A DNA stretch of 64,000 bases from an uncultured Oscillospiraceae bacterium (GCA_934462925.1 CAKSIT010000016.1:5880-69879), one strand, 5' to 3'. Numbered from the stretch's first letter, positions 53,599 through 63,424 are shown. The notes: generated from the sequence alone by a model not told the origin. Numbers and translations: made by a program.

Positions 53599-56500
53599 GT
53601 GAGCATTATAAACGATACGGAAGGCTTTAAAACGCGCAATAATATGTCGCGCGCCTGCACAAAGCTTGCGCAGGCAACGCGGCGGCTCAGCTCGGGAAAC
53701 CGTGTGAATTCCGCAGCGGACGACGCCGCGGGCCTTGCGATATCCGAAAAGCTGCGCGCGATAGACCGGGGCCTGCGCCAGGGACTGCGCAATGTCAACG
53801 ACGGTATAAACTATCTCGACACCGTTGACGGCTGCGCGCAGGAAATGAACAATATGCTCCACCGTATGAAAGAAATTGCGGTGGAGGCGGCAAACGGCAC
53901 GCTTGACAGCGTTGACCGCGACGCGCTCGACCTGGAATACCGCCAGCTTATAGATGAAATTGGGCAGATAACCGATTCTGCCGAGTTTAACGGGATACCC
54001 CTGTTTGAGCGCCATCAGCCCGAATATGAAAAGAATGAGGGCGTTGTGGTACATGACGGCATTGTAAAGATAGACGGAAAGAACAATACCCTTGTTTTCG
54101 GATATACCAGAGACGGAGAATCGCGCGAATGCACCGTCGAGATACCGTGCGGAAACTATACCGCAGAAGAACTTTCCGACGTGATAGATACGGTGCTGTG
54201 GGATAAGGAGCCGTCGCTGATAATCGGCGTGAATACGGACAAGCAGCTCACCATACAGTGCGAGGACGGAAAGATAAACCACATCGGCGGAAACGGAGCT
54301 TCTCTGTTTTATGATATCAAGATAGGCTCGTCCGACGGATATCTGCTTGGCGTAACAAAATTCCGCGACGATACGACCGCAAAACTTAGTATTGTCCCCG
54401 GAAAGAACGATATTATAGAATTCCGTCTTGGCAACAATGACGACACAAAGTACTCCATACAACTCGACGAGGGGAGCTACACGCGCCCCGAGCTTGTCGC
54501 GCACATGAACGAAAAGCTGGACGCTGCGGGACTGCCCTGCAAAGTTGAGGCGGTAATGCAGGAAAACAGCGACGGCTACAAAATAATAGGCATGAAGAGC
54601 GAAATCACCATGACAGGTCTGTCGGGAAATTTCCTGATGATAGACGAAAAGCCGCTGGTCGTTCACTCGCCCATATACGATATCTGCTGCTACAGCACCC
54701 TTGTAAACAGCGAGGCGGAATTAAAGGCTACCCGCGACCTTTCGGGCGGAATTGAAATAGAGCGCGGACGAAACGATTATTTTGTGCTTAATGCAGGCTG
54801 GTACGACGGCGACGGCAATCCTCACACGGAAAAATTAAGGATAGACCTGCTTGACGCAGGCGAAAATCTCCGCAGCTACGCAAACACCGACGAACTTGTA
54901 TCCCGAATAACCGATCGGCTTGCCGCGCTTGACTGCCCGATAAGCGTTGAGAATGATTCGGGCAGGCTTAAATTCACCACGCTTCAATACGGCAGGGAAT
55001 GCAAAATCAGGCTTGACGCCTCCGATGTGCCGAGCCAATATATGAGATATGATCTGTTTGACTACGCAGTTCTCCGCAGGCTGTCGCCGGAAAACACCCG
55101 GTCAAAATACAGCGCGGCTTTTGTCACAGGCAGGAAAGAGCTGGACACAAGCATAGTTATACCCGAAAATAACAACAAGCTCACATTCACCGTAAAAACC
55201 GACCCTGACGGCACCCTCAGCGACGAGGTGATGGAGTTTGAGATACCGAAGGGCGTGTACACCCGCGCGGGGCTTCAGTCCGTGCTCAACGGTCTTATAG
55301 AAACAAAGTATCCGTCATTCAGGGACAAGCTTATTTTTTCCGTGGGCAGCAGGCTGTCTCTCGGCGCGGCGGGCGCGGACGGGTGGGAAATAACCTCCGT
55401 AAAGGCAGAAAAGGACACCGCTTACAGCCGCCTGATAGAAGGTCCGATGTATTACGACAGCATTGACCGGTCACATTCCTCCGGGCGGGAAGAGGAGCTG
55501 ATATCCTACGGCACCACCGACCCCGCGACGGGCAGGTCCAACGTTATTTCCACGGCGGGCAAAACCACCGAGGCGGTGAAATATTCGGATTATACTCCGT
55601 CCACAACCCCGGCGCGGCAAGACGACCTTCTGCATTACAGCGCCGCAGGCGTTGAGGCGCGCAAGGGAACCACGCAGGGAAAAGACGAGTTTGAAGACTG
55701 GGTCGATCCGCCCGACAGCAGCTATACCCCGGCAACACTGCGCCTGAATAATGTCCTGACGCAGTTCAACACGGCGGGAACATCTATGCGGGATATAAAC
55801 TTCAGCTTCAGCCTTTATGACAGAAATAAGAAAAAAACCGACTTCTCCGTGAGTATCGCGAAAGGTTCGACGGCTGAACAGGCGGTAGAGAAGATAAGAA
55901 GCGCGCTTGGCGGCATGGCGGACCTTAAAACTGACGGAAACAGCCTTGTTTTCACTTCGGCCGAAACGGGCAAGGACGTTGAGTTCTTCAATTATGGCGG
56001 AAATCTTATAAATACTGCATACAGAAGCAGCCTTGCCTCGCGCGGGGACGCCGTTATCGACGGGGATAAGGTATATGTGCCCACAACGATGACGCTTGGC
56101 AATGCGGGGACGAATATCCCCTACGTCGCGGACGGCGCCAACGACCGCCTGAAATTCTCCGCAGGCGGCAGAAATTACGATATCCGCCTTGAACACCGCA
56201 CATATAATTCCCTCGCGGATTTTGCGGCGGAAGTCAATGCGAAAATAGCGGCGGCGGACGGTGGCAGCGCCCTTACAAAGGTTACCGCAAGCGGAAACTC
56301 GCTTACGTTTACCGCGCCCCCTAAGGGTACGGGCGGAATAACTATCGACAGCTCGGGCACCTGCCCCATAAACAGGAAAAAGACGGTGACCGACGTTAAG
56401 AATTCGCCCTATTACGATGACGCCTCGGGCACAGTAAAGGAACCTGCGAGCGTGCGTATATCCGGCGCGGACAGCCATTTCCCCATGACTGTCGACAGCA

Positions 56501-58725
56501 CGAATAACACGATAACCATGGATTATACCGCGCCCGACGCCGCAGATCCGACGCAGCTCAAACGCGAGAGCCTTACCATAACCGTACCCGACGGCGTCTA
56601 TGCAAGCGGCGCGGATTACGCCGACGCGATAAATGCGGCAATAGCGGCAGACCCTGCGCTTAACGGGAAGATAAAAGCGAGCTATTCTTCATCGGGCAGC
56701 AATAAGGGACTGACTTTCACTACCATAGCGGGCGGCGACAATGTTTCGCTGGGCAATATAGGCGGAAGTTCTAAAATAAATCAGTACAAGAGGACAAATC
56801 CCGCCGTGGGCGGTACGACCGTTCCCGGTGAAAATAAGGTCAAGTATCCCGCGTACATAAGAAATACCAATTTCGGCACGCTGTTTGACGGCGAGGGCGT
56901 TGAGATAAACGAAACCAACGACCGCGTATCAATCAACATTGACGGGACGAATTACAGCTTTACGCTGACGCACGGCGTTTATGCGGGCAGCACGGGCAGA
57001 AACGCTCTTGTTTCGCAGCTTGACAATGGGCTTGCAGGCTCGGGCGCGACCGTAAGCGGCACAGGCGAGCTCAGGATAACCACTTCGTCCGTGGGAAGCG
57101 GCGCGTCTATCGACCTTGCGGGCGACAATACCGCGCCTTATTTCAAAAGGGCGCAGATGAGCGCAGCGCCGCAGAAAGCGGACAGGGATTTCAGACCTTG
57201 CAGGATAACCGGTAAGCGGAGCTTTTCATCAATTGATATAAAGGATTATTGCAATGAGTTCACGTTTGATTATTCCGACAACGGAAACTCGCAGAAGATA
57301 ACCGTTTCCGTAGCGGAGGGCGCTTATACCATGCAGGGGCTTGCAGCGGCAATGCAGGCTAGCATAGACGGGCAGATAGGCGCGGGTCAGCTAAAGGTCG
57401 GCGCGGAGTCGGGCAAGCTGAGCATAACGGGTGTTAAGGTCGGAAACAGCCAGGCGTTCAGCAATTTCGAGGGCAGGCTGTTCAACAGGGTATTTCAGGA
57501 TATTGCCTATTCAAACGTCAGGAACCATTCCGAAACAGTCGGTACAACAACCGGTTCTGCGGTTTCGTATATCATCGGCAGAAACGAGATGAACCCTGAA
57601 ACTGCCGAGGAGATTGAAACCGACACGAACGTCATCATATATACAGGTCTGAACGACAAGCTTGTTTTCGACCTTACATACAAAGGCGAAGTTTATAAGG
57701 TGGATATCACAATTCCCGCAGGTGGATACAACCCTGAGGGAGTAGCGGACGCTATCCGGAAAGCGGGCAGGGAGACCCTTGCGAATATGCGGGACGTGAA
57801 CGGCGACCCGCTTCCCGCTGAATATTTCCATGCAACGATAGGCCTTGGCGCTATCGGCGTAAAGGACGAGCTGAATGTTACCATACCCAGCAATGACAAG
57901 CTGATACTGAGCTATATCCTGCCTAACAACGGCACGATAAAGCAAGCGGACGCGATAATAGACGGCGTGCGCGGAAGCGCAGCGTATAAGCTTTTTTATT
58001 CCGCAACGCAGTCGCCCAGACCCACCCGTGTTATCGGTAAAGCGGACCTCAGCAACGGGCTTACAATAGAAAGCGGCGTCAATGATACTCTCACCCTTGA
58101 ACTTGACGAGCAGAAGATATCCGTGACAGTGCCTGCGGGGACATACACCTGCGAGGAGCTTTCCGCAGAGTTGAACAAGCAGTATGAGGCGCTTGGCTGT
58201 ATCGTACGCACAATGGACAACAAGGGTAAACTGATGTTTTACACCACGGAAAACGGCGCGTACAGCATTGACAGAATAAGTGGAAACGGCGCGGACGATA
58301 TGTTCTACGGCGCTGACAAGCGCGATGAGGATACGGAGATAGGCATTCACTTCGGCAGACGCACGGACAGCTATATATGGTACAACAAAACCCGCGCGGA
58401 CAACCATCTCATGCGCATAAATACCACGGGAGTGACCACGATGGAGCGCGCCCTGAAAGCGATAGACCGCCTCGACTATGCAAACAGATATCTCCTAAGC
58501 TGGCGCTCGCTCGCGGGAGTTACAAAAAACCGCTCCGAACACACATACGAGCGCAATCAGGTTTATATTGAAAACCTCGAAGCGGCGGATTCGTCGATAC
58601 GCGACGCGGATATGCCGAGCGAGGTTGCAGAAGCTGCGCGGCAGAAGCTTGTTATGCAGGCGCAGAGCTATGTCATGGCAAAGCAGAAGGAAAATCAGAT
58701 GTCCGTGCTGGATATTATGGCATAG
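53599..58725 (+). CDS. Giant flagellin (1,708 residues)
   Basis: Flagellin polymerises into the filament. The first 140 residues are the classical D0/D1 part (RRLSSGNRVNSAADDAAGLA, then LRQGLRNVNDGINYLDTVDG). The last 100 are the matching C-terminal part (RNQVYIENLEAADSSIRDAD, ending MSVLDIMA). Between them lie about 1,460 residues with 11 or so related modules spaced 100-140 residues. Each starts near an N-D-K/R/T-hydrophobic strand and continues with a VxIxxGxYxxxxL segment. Typical flagellins have 270-500 residues. GTG 53599 follows GGTGAGG; no other flagellar gene lies in the window. Codon use is host-like. It may be post-translationally glycosylated, but nothing shows this. Confidence 0.92.
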   Translation: MSIINDTEGFKTRNNMSRACTKLAQATRRLSSGNRVNSAADDAAGLAISEKLRAIDRGLRQGLRNVNDGINYLDTVDGCAQEMNNMLHRMKEIAVEAANGTLDSVDRDALDLEYRQLIDEIGQITDSAEFNGIPLFERHQPEYEKNEGVVVHDGIVKIDGKNNTLVFGYTRDGESRECTVEIPCGNYTAEELSDVIDTVLWDKEPSLIIGVNTDKQLTIQCEDGKINHIGGNGASLFYDIKIGSSDGYLLGVTKFRDDTTAKLSIVPGKNDIIEFRLGNNDDTKYSIQLDEGSYTRPELVAHMNEKLDAAGLPCKVEAVMQENSDGYKIIGMKSEITMTGLSGNFLMIDEKPLVVHSPIYDICCYSTLVNSEAELKATRDLSGGIEIERGRNDYFVLNAGWYDGDGNPHTEKLRIDLLDAGENLRSYANTDELVSRITDRLAALDCPISVENDSGRLKFTTLQYGRECKIRLDASDVPSQYMRYDLFDYAVLRRLSPENTRSKYSAAFVTGRKELDTSIVIPENNNKLTFTVKTDPDGTLSDEVMEFEIPKGVYTRAGLQSVLNGLIETKYPSFRDKLIFSVGSRLSLGAAGADGWEITSVKAEKDTAYSRLIEGPMYYDSIDRSHSSGREEELISYGTTDPATGRSNVISTAGKTTEAVKYSDYTPSTTPARQDDLLHYSAAGVEARKGTTQGKDEFEDWVDPPDSSYTPATLRLNNVLTQFNTAGTSMRDINFSFSLYDRNKKKTDFSVSIAKGSTAEQAVEKIRSALGGMADLKTDGNSLVFTSAETGKDVEFFNYGGNLINTAYRSSLASRGDAVIDGDKVYVPTTMTLGNAGTNIPYVADGANDRLKFSAGGRNYDIRLEHRTYNSLADFAAEVNAKIAAADGGSALTKVTASGNSLTFTAPPKGTGGITIDSSGTCPINRKKTVTDVKNSPYYDDASGTVKEPASVRISGADSHFPMTVDSTNNTITMDYTAPDAADPTQLKRESLTITVPDGVYASGADYADAINAAIAADPALNGKIKASYSSSGSNKGLTFTTIAGGDNVSLGNIGGSSKINQYKRTNPAVGGTTVPGENKVKYPAYIRNTNFGTLFDGEGVEINETNDRVSINIDGTNYSFTLTHGVYAGSTGRNALVSQLDNGLAGSGATVSGTGELRITTSSVGSGASIDLAGDNTAPYFKRAQMSAAPQKADRDFRPCRITGKRSFSSIDIKDYCNEFTFDYSDNGNSQKITVSVAEGAYTMQGLAAAMQASIDGQIGAGQLKVGAESGKLSITGVKVGNSQAFSNFEGRLFNRVFQDIAYSNVRNHSETVGTTTGSAVSYIIGRNEMNPETAEEIETDTNVIIYTGLNDKLVFDLTYKGEVYKVDITIPAGGYNPEGVADAIRKAGRETLANMRDVNGDPLPAEYFHATIGLGAIGVKDELNVTIPSNDKLILSYILPNNGTIKQADAIIDGVRGSAAYKLFYSATQSPRPTRVIGKADLSNGLTIESGVNDTLTLELDEQKISVTVPAGTYTCEELSAELNKQYEALGCIVRTMDNKGKLMFYTTENGAYSIDRISGNGADDMFYGADKRDEDTEIGIHFGRRTDSYIWYNKTRADNHLMRINTTGVTTMERALKAIDRLDYANRYLLSWRSLAGVTKNRSEHTYERNQVYIENLEAADSSIRDADMPSEVAEAARQKLVMQAQSYVMAKQKENQMSVLDIMA

Positions 58726-58744
58726 TTATCGCCTGAAAAATATG

Positions 58745-58783
58745 ACCCGCCTTGCTGACCGTCAGGTTCAGGAGGCGGGTTTT
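58745..58783 (+). terminator. Terminator of the giant flagellin gene
   Basis: Outer stem ACCCGCCT/AGGCGGGT with an inner CTGA/TCAG pair, followed by TTTT. Confidence 0.82.
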
Positions 58784-58807
58784 GCATTTGTTGGGCTGTA
58801 AGGCGTT

Positions 58808-58828
58808 CAATACGGACGAGGCGTATTG
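58808..58828. repeat. Inverted repeat between flagellin and recombinase
   Basis: CAATACG/CGTATTG with a 7-nt centre, in the 86-bp gap between the two terminators. Its position next to the integrase end makes it a candidate for part of an attachment site. Confidence 0.35.
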
Positions 58829-58869
58829 TTATGCGGAATTGCAGTGTTTTAATGATTCATTTGCTGTAC

Positions 58870-58896
58870 AAAAAAGGGCAGGTCGGGAGACCTGCC
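58870..58896 (-). terminator. Terminator of the serine recombinase gene
   Basis: An 8-bp stem GGCAGGTC/GACCTGCC with a 4-nt loop is followed on the minus strand by six T. Confidence 0.9.
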
Positions 58897-58901
58897 TCAA
58901 A

Positions 58902-60383
58902 TCAGAATTTCCACTGTATCTCAAGACGGTCTTCCCACATCAGCACCTTTGCAATGAACTGCCCGGCGATCTGACGTCTGACCTCTGTCGGCATTTCGGG
59001 GAATTCGTCAAGCAGCGGGATCACATCTTCGTAGCTGCGCCGCGGCTGCGTGCCGCCAAGCTTGTCCAGCTCCCGGCGGATACCCTCGCGCTCCGCGATG
59101 AGCCGCTCAAGCTTTTCCTCAAGCACCTGCCCGATCGCCGCTGAAGTAACCGCAATTTTGTCAACGAGGTTGTCTATCTGCGTATTGAGCGTTTCAAGCT
59201 GCATTTTCAGTTTGTTGGCTTTCGGAGAAGTCTGCTGTTTTCCCGACGGGTGAAGCTCCCTTATTTCTCCGAATTTTGTTTTCAGCTCGGAGTACACCGC
59301 CTGTTCAGCCGCTTCTATCCCGGGCTTGCCATATATGCCCTCGCATATGTGATGGTTGGCCTTGCCCGAACAGTAGAAGTATTCGCCCGAGACCACACGC
59401 ATTGCGTAGCCGCATTTTCCGCATTTCAGCAGACCGGTCAGCCATGAGTACGTGCCGCTTTTGCCTTTTTTCAGCTGTGTGTTTCCGTCCAGCTTTCGCT
59501 GAACGTCAAGCCACAGTTCCGATGATATCACACCGTCGTGCAGCCCTATCGACAGAACGTGATCGTGAACGTCCGTGTATTTCCGCTCGTTGGACTCCCG
59601 CTTTCCGTAAAGGAAGCAGCCGTGTTCTCCCGTGAAATCCTCTGTCGGGTTGGAGATCCGCGCGCCCTTATCCTTGAAGTACCGGTAAACCTCCATATCC
59701 GCGCATACATACACGGGGCTTCGGAGCAGGCGGCTTATTTTGCTGCCGTCCCAGAGCGTTCCGGCAGGAGAGGGTACCTCCTGCTGATTAAGCGTTTTTA
59801 CAATGTCGCCGAGTGAACAGCCGCTCTCGCGGTATGCGCTGAAAATGTACTCCACGGTGGACATATCCCCGTTAGGCACGAGCACGGAAGTTTTTATACC
59901 GTTCAGCTTTGTTGGCAGCTTGTCGAAGCCGTATATCGGCACTCCGCCGAGATACAGTCCCTTTTCGCCGCGCGCGTAGTAGTTGTCCTTTACGCGCAGC
60001 AGGATATTTTCACGCTCAAGCTCCGCAAACACCATGATTATGCCGAGCATTGCCCGACCTATTGCCGTCGAGGTGTCGAACGTCTCCACGGTGGAAGCAA
60101 ATTCAACGCCGTACTTTCTGAATGTTTCCATGAGGTTGGAAAAATCGTTGAGCGAGCGGGAAATTCTGTCCAGCTTGTAAACTACAAGCTTATGTATCTC
60201 ACCTGCCCTGATATCCCTGAGAAGCTGCTGAAACTGCGGTCGGTCAAGGTTCTTTCCGCTCCAGCCCTTGTCGGAGTAAACGCGGTATTCACCGTCGCAG
60301 CAGCGCCTGCACGCCTCTGTCTGGGTCTCGATCGATATGCTGTCCTTTTTGTCGATACTCTGTCGGGCGTAGATTGCGGTCAT
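58902..60383 (-). CDS. Large serine recombinase (site-specific integrase)
   Basis: This enzyme integrates or excises mobile DNA through a Ser-linked intermediate. The 493-residue protein has the resolvase catalytic domain (IYARQSIDKKDS with Ser near residue 9; VYKLDRISRS near 70; GRAMLGIIMVFAELERE near 109). A recombinase domain follows, then a zinc ribbon (CGKCGYAMR with a later C-x-C-type half) and a C-terminal coiled coil. The family is intact in length. The ribosome site is CGGAGGGATGTTGA. It lies at the flagellin side of the mobile segment and probably serves as the element's integrase. Confidence 0.93.
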   Translation of the reverse strand: MTAIYARQSIDKKDSISIETQTEACRRCCDGEYRVYSDKGWSGKNLDRPQFQQLLRDIRAGEIHKLVVYKLDRISRSLNDFSNLMETFRKYGVEFASTVETFDTSTAIGRAMLGIIMVFAELERENILLRVKDNYYARGEKGLYLGGVPIYGFDKLPTKLNGIKTSVLVPNGDMSTVEYIFSAYRESGCSLGDIVKTLNQQEVPSPAGTLWDGSKISRLLRSPVYVCADMEVYRYFKDKGARISNPTEDFTGEHGCFLYGKRESNERKYTDVHDHVLSIGLHDGVISSELWLDVQRKLDGNTQLKKGKSGTYSWLTGLLKCGKCGYAMRVVSGEYFYCSGKANHHICEGIYGKPGIEAAEQAVYSELKTKFGEIRELHPSGKQQTSPKANKLKMQLETLNTQIDNLVDKIAVTSAAIGQVLEEKLERLIAEREGIRRELDKLGGTQPRRSYEDVIPLLDEFPEMPTEVRRQIAGQFIAKVLMWEDRLEIQWKF

Positions 60384-60400
60384 TCAACATCCCTCCGAAG

Positions 60401-60526
60401 TCATGCGGTCTTTTTGGCGCCGCCGTTTATGTACCGAAGAAGTTCCTCATACACCTGCCGTGCCGCGTCAAGGCGAAGCTGTTCTTTCTGAGTCTGCGGA
60501 GAAGTGGTGGTTATTTTATAGGTCAT
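60401..60526 (-). CDS. Small ORF upstream of the recombinase, 41 residues
   Basis: ATG 60526 is preceded by AAAGGAAC at 7 nt. The peptide begins MTYKITTTSPQTQKEQLRLD and ends with RYINGGAKKTA; it is probably one helix. The stop is 17 bp before the recombinase start, so both are likely co-transcribed. Small proteins in this position sometimes help the integrase. I do not recognise it. Confidence 0.6.
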   Translation of the reverse strand: MTYKITTTSPQTQKEQLRLDAARQVYEELLRYINGGAKKTA

Positions 60527-60615
60527 AACTGTGTTCCTTTCTCAGTGTGTCCGGGTCTTGCTATAATATATTAGCATATGCGCAAAATATTACAGCATGT
60601 ACGAATAAAACGGTT

Positions 60616-60653
60616 GAAAAAGCTCCGCAGATATGTTACAATAACCACGGAGC
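60616..60653 (-). terminator. Possible terminator after the primase gene
   Basis: Stem GCTCCG/CGGAGC around a 20-nt loop, followed by TTTTTC on the minus strand. The loop is long, so confidence is moderate. The gap 60,527-60,781 holds nothing else I can support. Confidence 0.45.
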
Positions 60654-60781
60654 ATTTTCGTGAAGACGTTTACCGCTCCGACTCTTTCAAGCCGCTGTGT
60701 TGCCGCACAGCGGTTTTCTGTCGGAACAGGAAAAGCTGCATATGATTTGTTCACCTCCGATGGAATAATATACCTTTTATT

Positions 60782-62049
60782 TTACTTGCCTTGCGGATTC
60801 AGTGATATGCCGACAAAGCCGTTCTTTCCGTCGCTTTTTCTCTTGGATATACACGGAAAAAGCCTGTGGAGCCTGCCTGAGAAGTCCTTGATGTTAAGCG
60901 CGCGCTGCCCCCTGTCGGTGCAGAAACCCCCGAAAACCGCAAAGAGGTCCTGCGTGAGGGTAAAGCTGCCGGGATCATCAAATGAGCAGTATGATCCGAC
61001 GAAATCCTGCACCAGCCTGTCAGGCGCAGACGCTGCTCTCAGCGGAAGTTCCCCTAGCTTCTCTTCTGCCGTTGAGGCGGCGGAAACCCGGTTTACCTGC
61101 GTGAATTTGAACCTGTTGTCACGCAGTCTTACAAGATAGCGGAGCGCCGTTCCGGCGGTGGAAGGGAGTTCTTCCCTTATCTTATCGAAGATTTCCGGAT
61201 CCTGCTCCTCCTCGGGGATAACATTGTTGAATGGTATCACAAGACGACGTTTGTTAAATGCAGGGTCGTCGATACTGGACACGGGAATGAAGTTTGAAGC
61301 AACAACCAGTTTGCTGCATGGGGTGATCGTCACGGCGTCCTGACCTTTCATCTCCGCTCTCACAGAGTCGCCGCCGGTTATTGATTTGATAGCGGCCACG
61401 CTTGCTGCAGAGAGGTAAGCGCCCGCGTAATCGCCGTCGGTGACAAGGCGTACTCCGGCGAGCCCGCCAAGCGCAAAACGTTCTCCGAGCGAATGCAGCG
61501 GTATAACGCGCTCGGTCGTGTCCTGACGGAACAATGCCCTCAGAATACGGATCATAAGGCTTTTGCCCGTATCGCTTTCGCCCTTAAGGATAAAAAACTT
61601 CTTTGCAGACATATCGGCAGAAATAATGTAGCCTATCATTTCCCAGATAAGATACTGCAGGCGCTCATCACCGCCTGTTGCCCTGTAGAGAAAGTCGTCA
61701 AAACACGCATGGTACTCCGTTGCTTCCGTTATGCAGACATTGACATAGCTGAACGCACAGATATCCGGTCCGTTAGGCTCGAAGCGTCCTTCCTCAGGAT
61801 CGTATCTGCAGTCCCTGAATACCACATATCGCGAGTCCTCTTCAAGAGAAACCTCTTTCAGCGACATCTTTGCCCTGAAATAGGTGTATATCAGGTTCAG
61901 CAGGTTGTCATTCTGAGTCCTGGCCAGGTCAACGGCACAGTGTTTCAGCGCCAGCCCCTTTATTATATCCGGGGTGAGCTTACTGTATATCGGATCGGTG
62001 TATGCATACAGTATCCCTTTGATGTTGATGGCGCGTATTGCATTGGGGA
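60782..62049 (-). pseudogene. Phage/plasmid primase-helicase (P4 type), 5' part cut by a MITE
   Basis: The C-terminal 361 residues from ATG 61867 carry a superfamily 3 helicase: Walker A ILKGESDTGKS near residue 96, Walker B region LVTDGD near 143, and the VVASNFIP motif near 192. The frame is open upstream to 62049 with a sensible primase sequence (GILYAYTDPIYSKLTPDI, then IKGLALKHC). It hits a TAG inside the 151-bp foldback element. Related proteins are longer, so the gene was probably interrupted. It could still make a shortened helicase from ATG 61867, where the ribosome site is weak. It implies an element that replicates or excises. Confidence 0.7.
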
Positions 62050-62200
62050 ACCTCTAAAAACCGGTTTGAAAAGGGAAAATGGGTAGAGTGCGCCGAATGC
62101 GATGAAAGCCGACGAAGTAAGGCTGTATGCCTTACGAGGAGGTTTTCTGAAGCAGTCGGTGCGCTATACACATTTTCACTCAAACAAGGTTTTTAGAGGT
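62050..62200. mobile_element. Foldback MITE inserted in the primase region
   Basis: Ends are perfect 13-bp inverted repeats ACCTCTAAAAACC/GGTTTTTAGAGGT. The similarity continues inward over about 50 bp (GGAAAATGGGTAGAGTGCGC against TGAAAATGTGTATAGCGCAC). The centre has a GTAAGGC/GCCTTAC hairpin. GA on both sides may be a 2-bp target duplication. There is no coding capacity. The stop codon of the flanking upstream gene and an in-frame stop of the primase both lie in the element. Confidence 0.8.
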
Positions 62201-62777
62201 GACCATTGATAACCTTTGTGGCTATGGCGTCAGAAGCAAGTCTGCGTGGTTCGCCGCTGTCGCTTTGCACCTGAGAAAAAGCTTTCTCGATTTGTGCATG
62301 GAGCTGTGATGAAATAGCGGCGCTGCCTGCTGCAGATGGCTGAAGCTCTCCGGGAAGTGACGGTACCGAAGGCGTCGTCATACCCGCCGATCCGATTGCT
62401 TCCGCAGGAAATGTCAGGTCAGGCGGCGGTTCAATTTCAAATTCCGGAAGCGGCGGTGGGGAAGCGGGGGATTTCTGCTGTGTGTCGGGCACGCTGTCTG
62501 AGCTTGCAGTTTGCTGAGGGATGTCGCTGATGTCGTCGTCTTCAATATCAGTCTCCACGTCTTCGGCACGATCAAGTTCGTCAAGAAAATCAGCCTGCGA
62601 CATAAGTTCAGCGATGGTCTCGCTGTACTCATCATTCCCTGTTTCGTTGCTGAAAGGCAGAGAGTTCGTGATTACCTTTTCGAACGCCTTTCGGCTCAGG
62701 TCAGGCGGTGCAAAGCCGTTTTCCTTCGCACGAGAGGCTGAAACCGACGGAGCATCAAAAGGCAGGGAGTTAATCAT
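62193..62777 (-). CDS. Unrecognised protein of the mobile element, 3' end in the MITE
   Basis: The 194-residue protein from ATG 62777 (GGAGGAGC upstream) begins MINSLPFDAPSVSASRAKEN. It contains an acidic segment around residue 90 and a Pro/Ser-rich middle, and ends with SDAIATKVINGHL. The last codons and the stop are supplied by the MITE, so the original C-terminus is lost. It may be the N-terminal part of the primase, since both frames meet at the MITE, but simple removal of the element does not rejoin them in frame. It overlaps the preceding gene by 4 bp. Confidence 0.5.
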   Translation of the reverse strand: MINSLPFDAPSVSASRAKENGFAPPDLSRKAFEKVITNSLPFSNETGNDEYSETIAELMSQADFLDELDRAEDVETDIEDDDISDIPQQTASSDSVPDTQQKSPASPPPLPEFEIEPPPDLTFPAEAIGSAGMTTPSVPSLPGELQPSAAGSAAISSQLHAQIEKAFSQVQSDSGEPRRLASDAIATKVINGHL

Positions 62778-63424
62778 TCGGAAGCTCCTCCTTCCTTTGC
62801 AGCCAGAGCGCCGGTCAGAACCTTTATGAATTCGATCATGTTGAAGGGCGCACCGCAATCGGGAATAGCGATCATCGTGCACTTGTTGTATGCGCTGTGA
62901 ATGCGGTCATACACGATCATGTACACAGCGTCCCTGATACCTTTCTGTCTGCCTATCAGGCTCATGGCAACGCAGACGTCAGGCGCCGGGTACACATACC
63001 TGCCTTTCTCATGCTGTATTCTCGCAACAAGAATATCCTTGCCGTCGTCTTTGCCAACGCGCAGCTTCATGGGAAGGTACTCGTCGCCAAACACCGCACT
63101 GTATGCAAGCCGGTCGGAAATCATGAACAGATTTGTACCTGTGGCGCGGTACTTTTTTTCTCTCTTCGTGCCGTCGGCCTTCTGATCGTATGAATTGATC
63201 TTTGCACTTTCAAAATCTATTTCGATTGTGCCGTCAATATTCTTTGATTGCTTGAAGATCTCGGCGAGATGTTCCTGTGAAGGCTGCGGCAGCGTATTGC
63301 ACGGGCAGGCTGAAATCTCGCCATTTGTTATTTCTGTGATTCGCCGTAGGAGAAACTTCTGCTTCTCTTCTGTAGTCATGCTCATGAATGCTTCACGAGC
63401 CGCAAGTGATTCCGGTAATGACAT
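62774..63424 (-). CDS. Unrecognised protein of the mobile element
   Basis: The 216-residue protein starts at ATG 63424 (AGGAGG 6 nt upstream) with MSLPESLAAREAFMSMTTEE. It has a mixed alpha/beta composition, a DGTIEIDFESAKINSYDQKA segment and a C-terminal MIEFIKVLTGALAAKEG. No membrane segment or known motif is seen. It is the first of the element's primase-side genes, coupled by an ATGA overlap to the next. A role in replication or transfer of the element is only inferred from position. The region 63,425-63,681 upstream is AT-rich and holds no gene. Confidence 0.6.
   Translation of the reverse strand: MSLPESLAAREAFMSMTTEEKQKFLLRRITEITNGEISACPCNTLPQPSQEHLAEIFKQSKNIDGTIEIDFESAKINSYDQKADGTKREKKYRATGTNLFMISDRLAYSAVFGDEYLPMKLRVGKDDGKDILVARIQHEKGRYVYPAPDVCVAMSLIGRQKGIRDAVYMIVYDRIHSAYNKCTMIAIPDCGAPFNMIEFIKVLTGALAAKEGGASE

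Noticed and set aside
60614..60642. Plus-strand promoter TTGAAA-17-TACAAT
   Set aside because: The spacing is good, but no plausible plus-strand gene follows; the frames there are antisense to the primase, and the site overlaps a minus-strand terminator.
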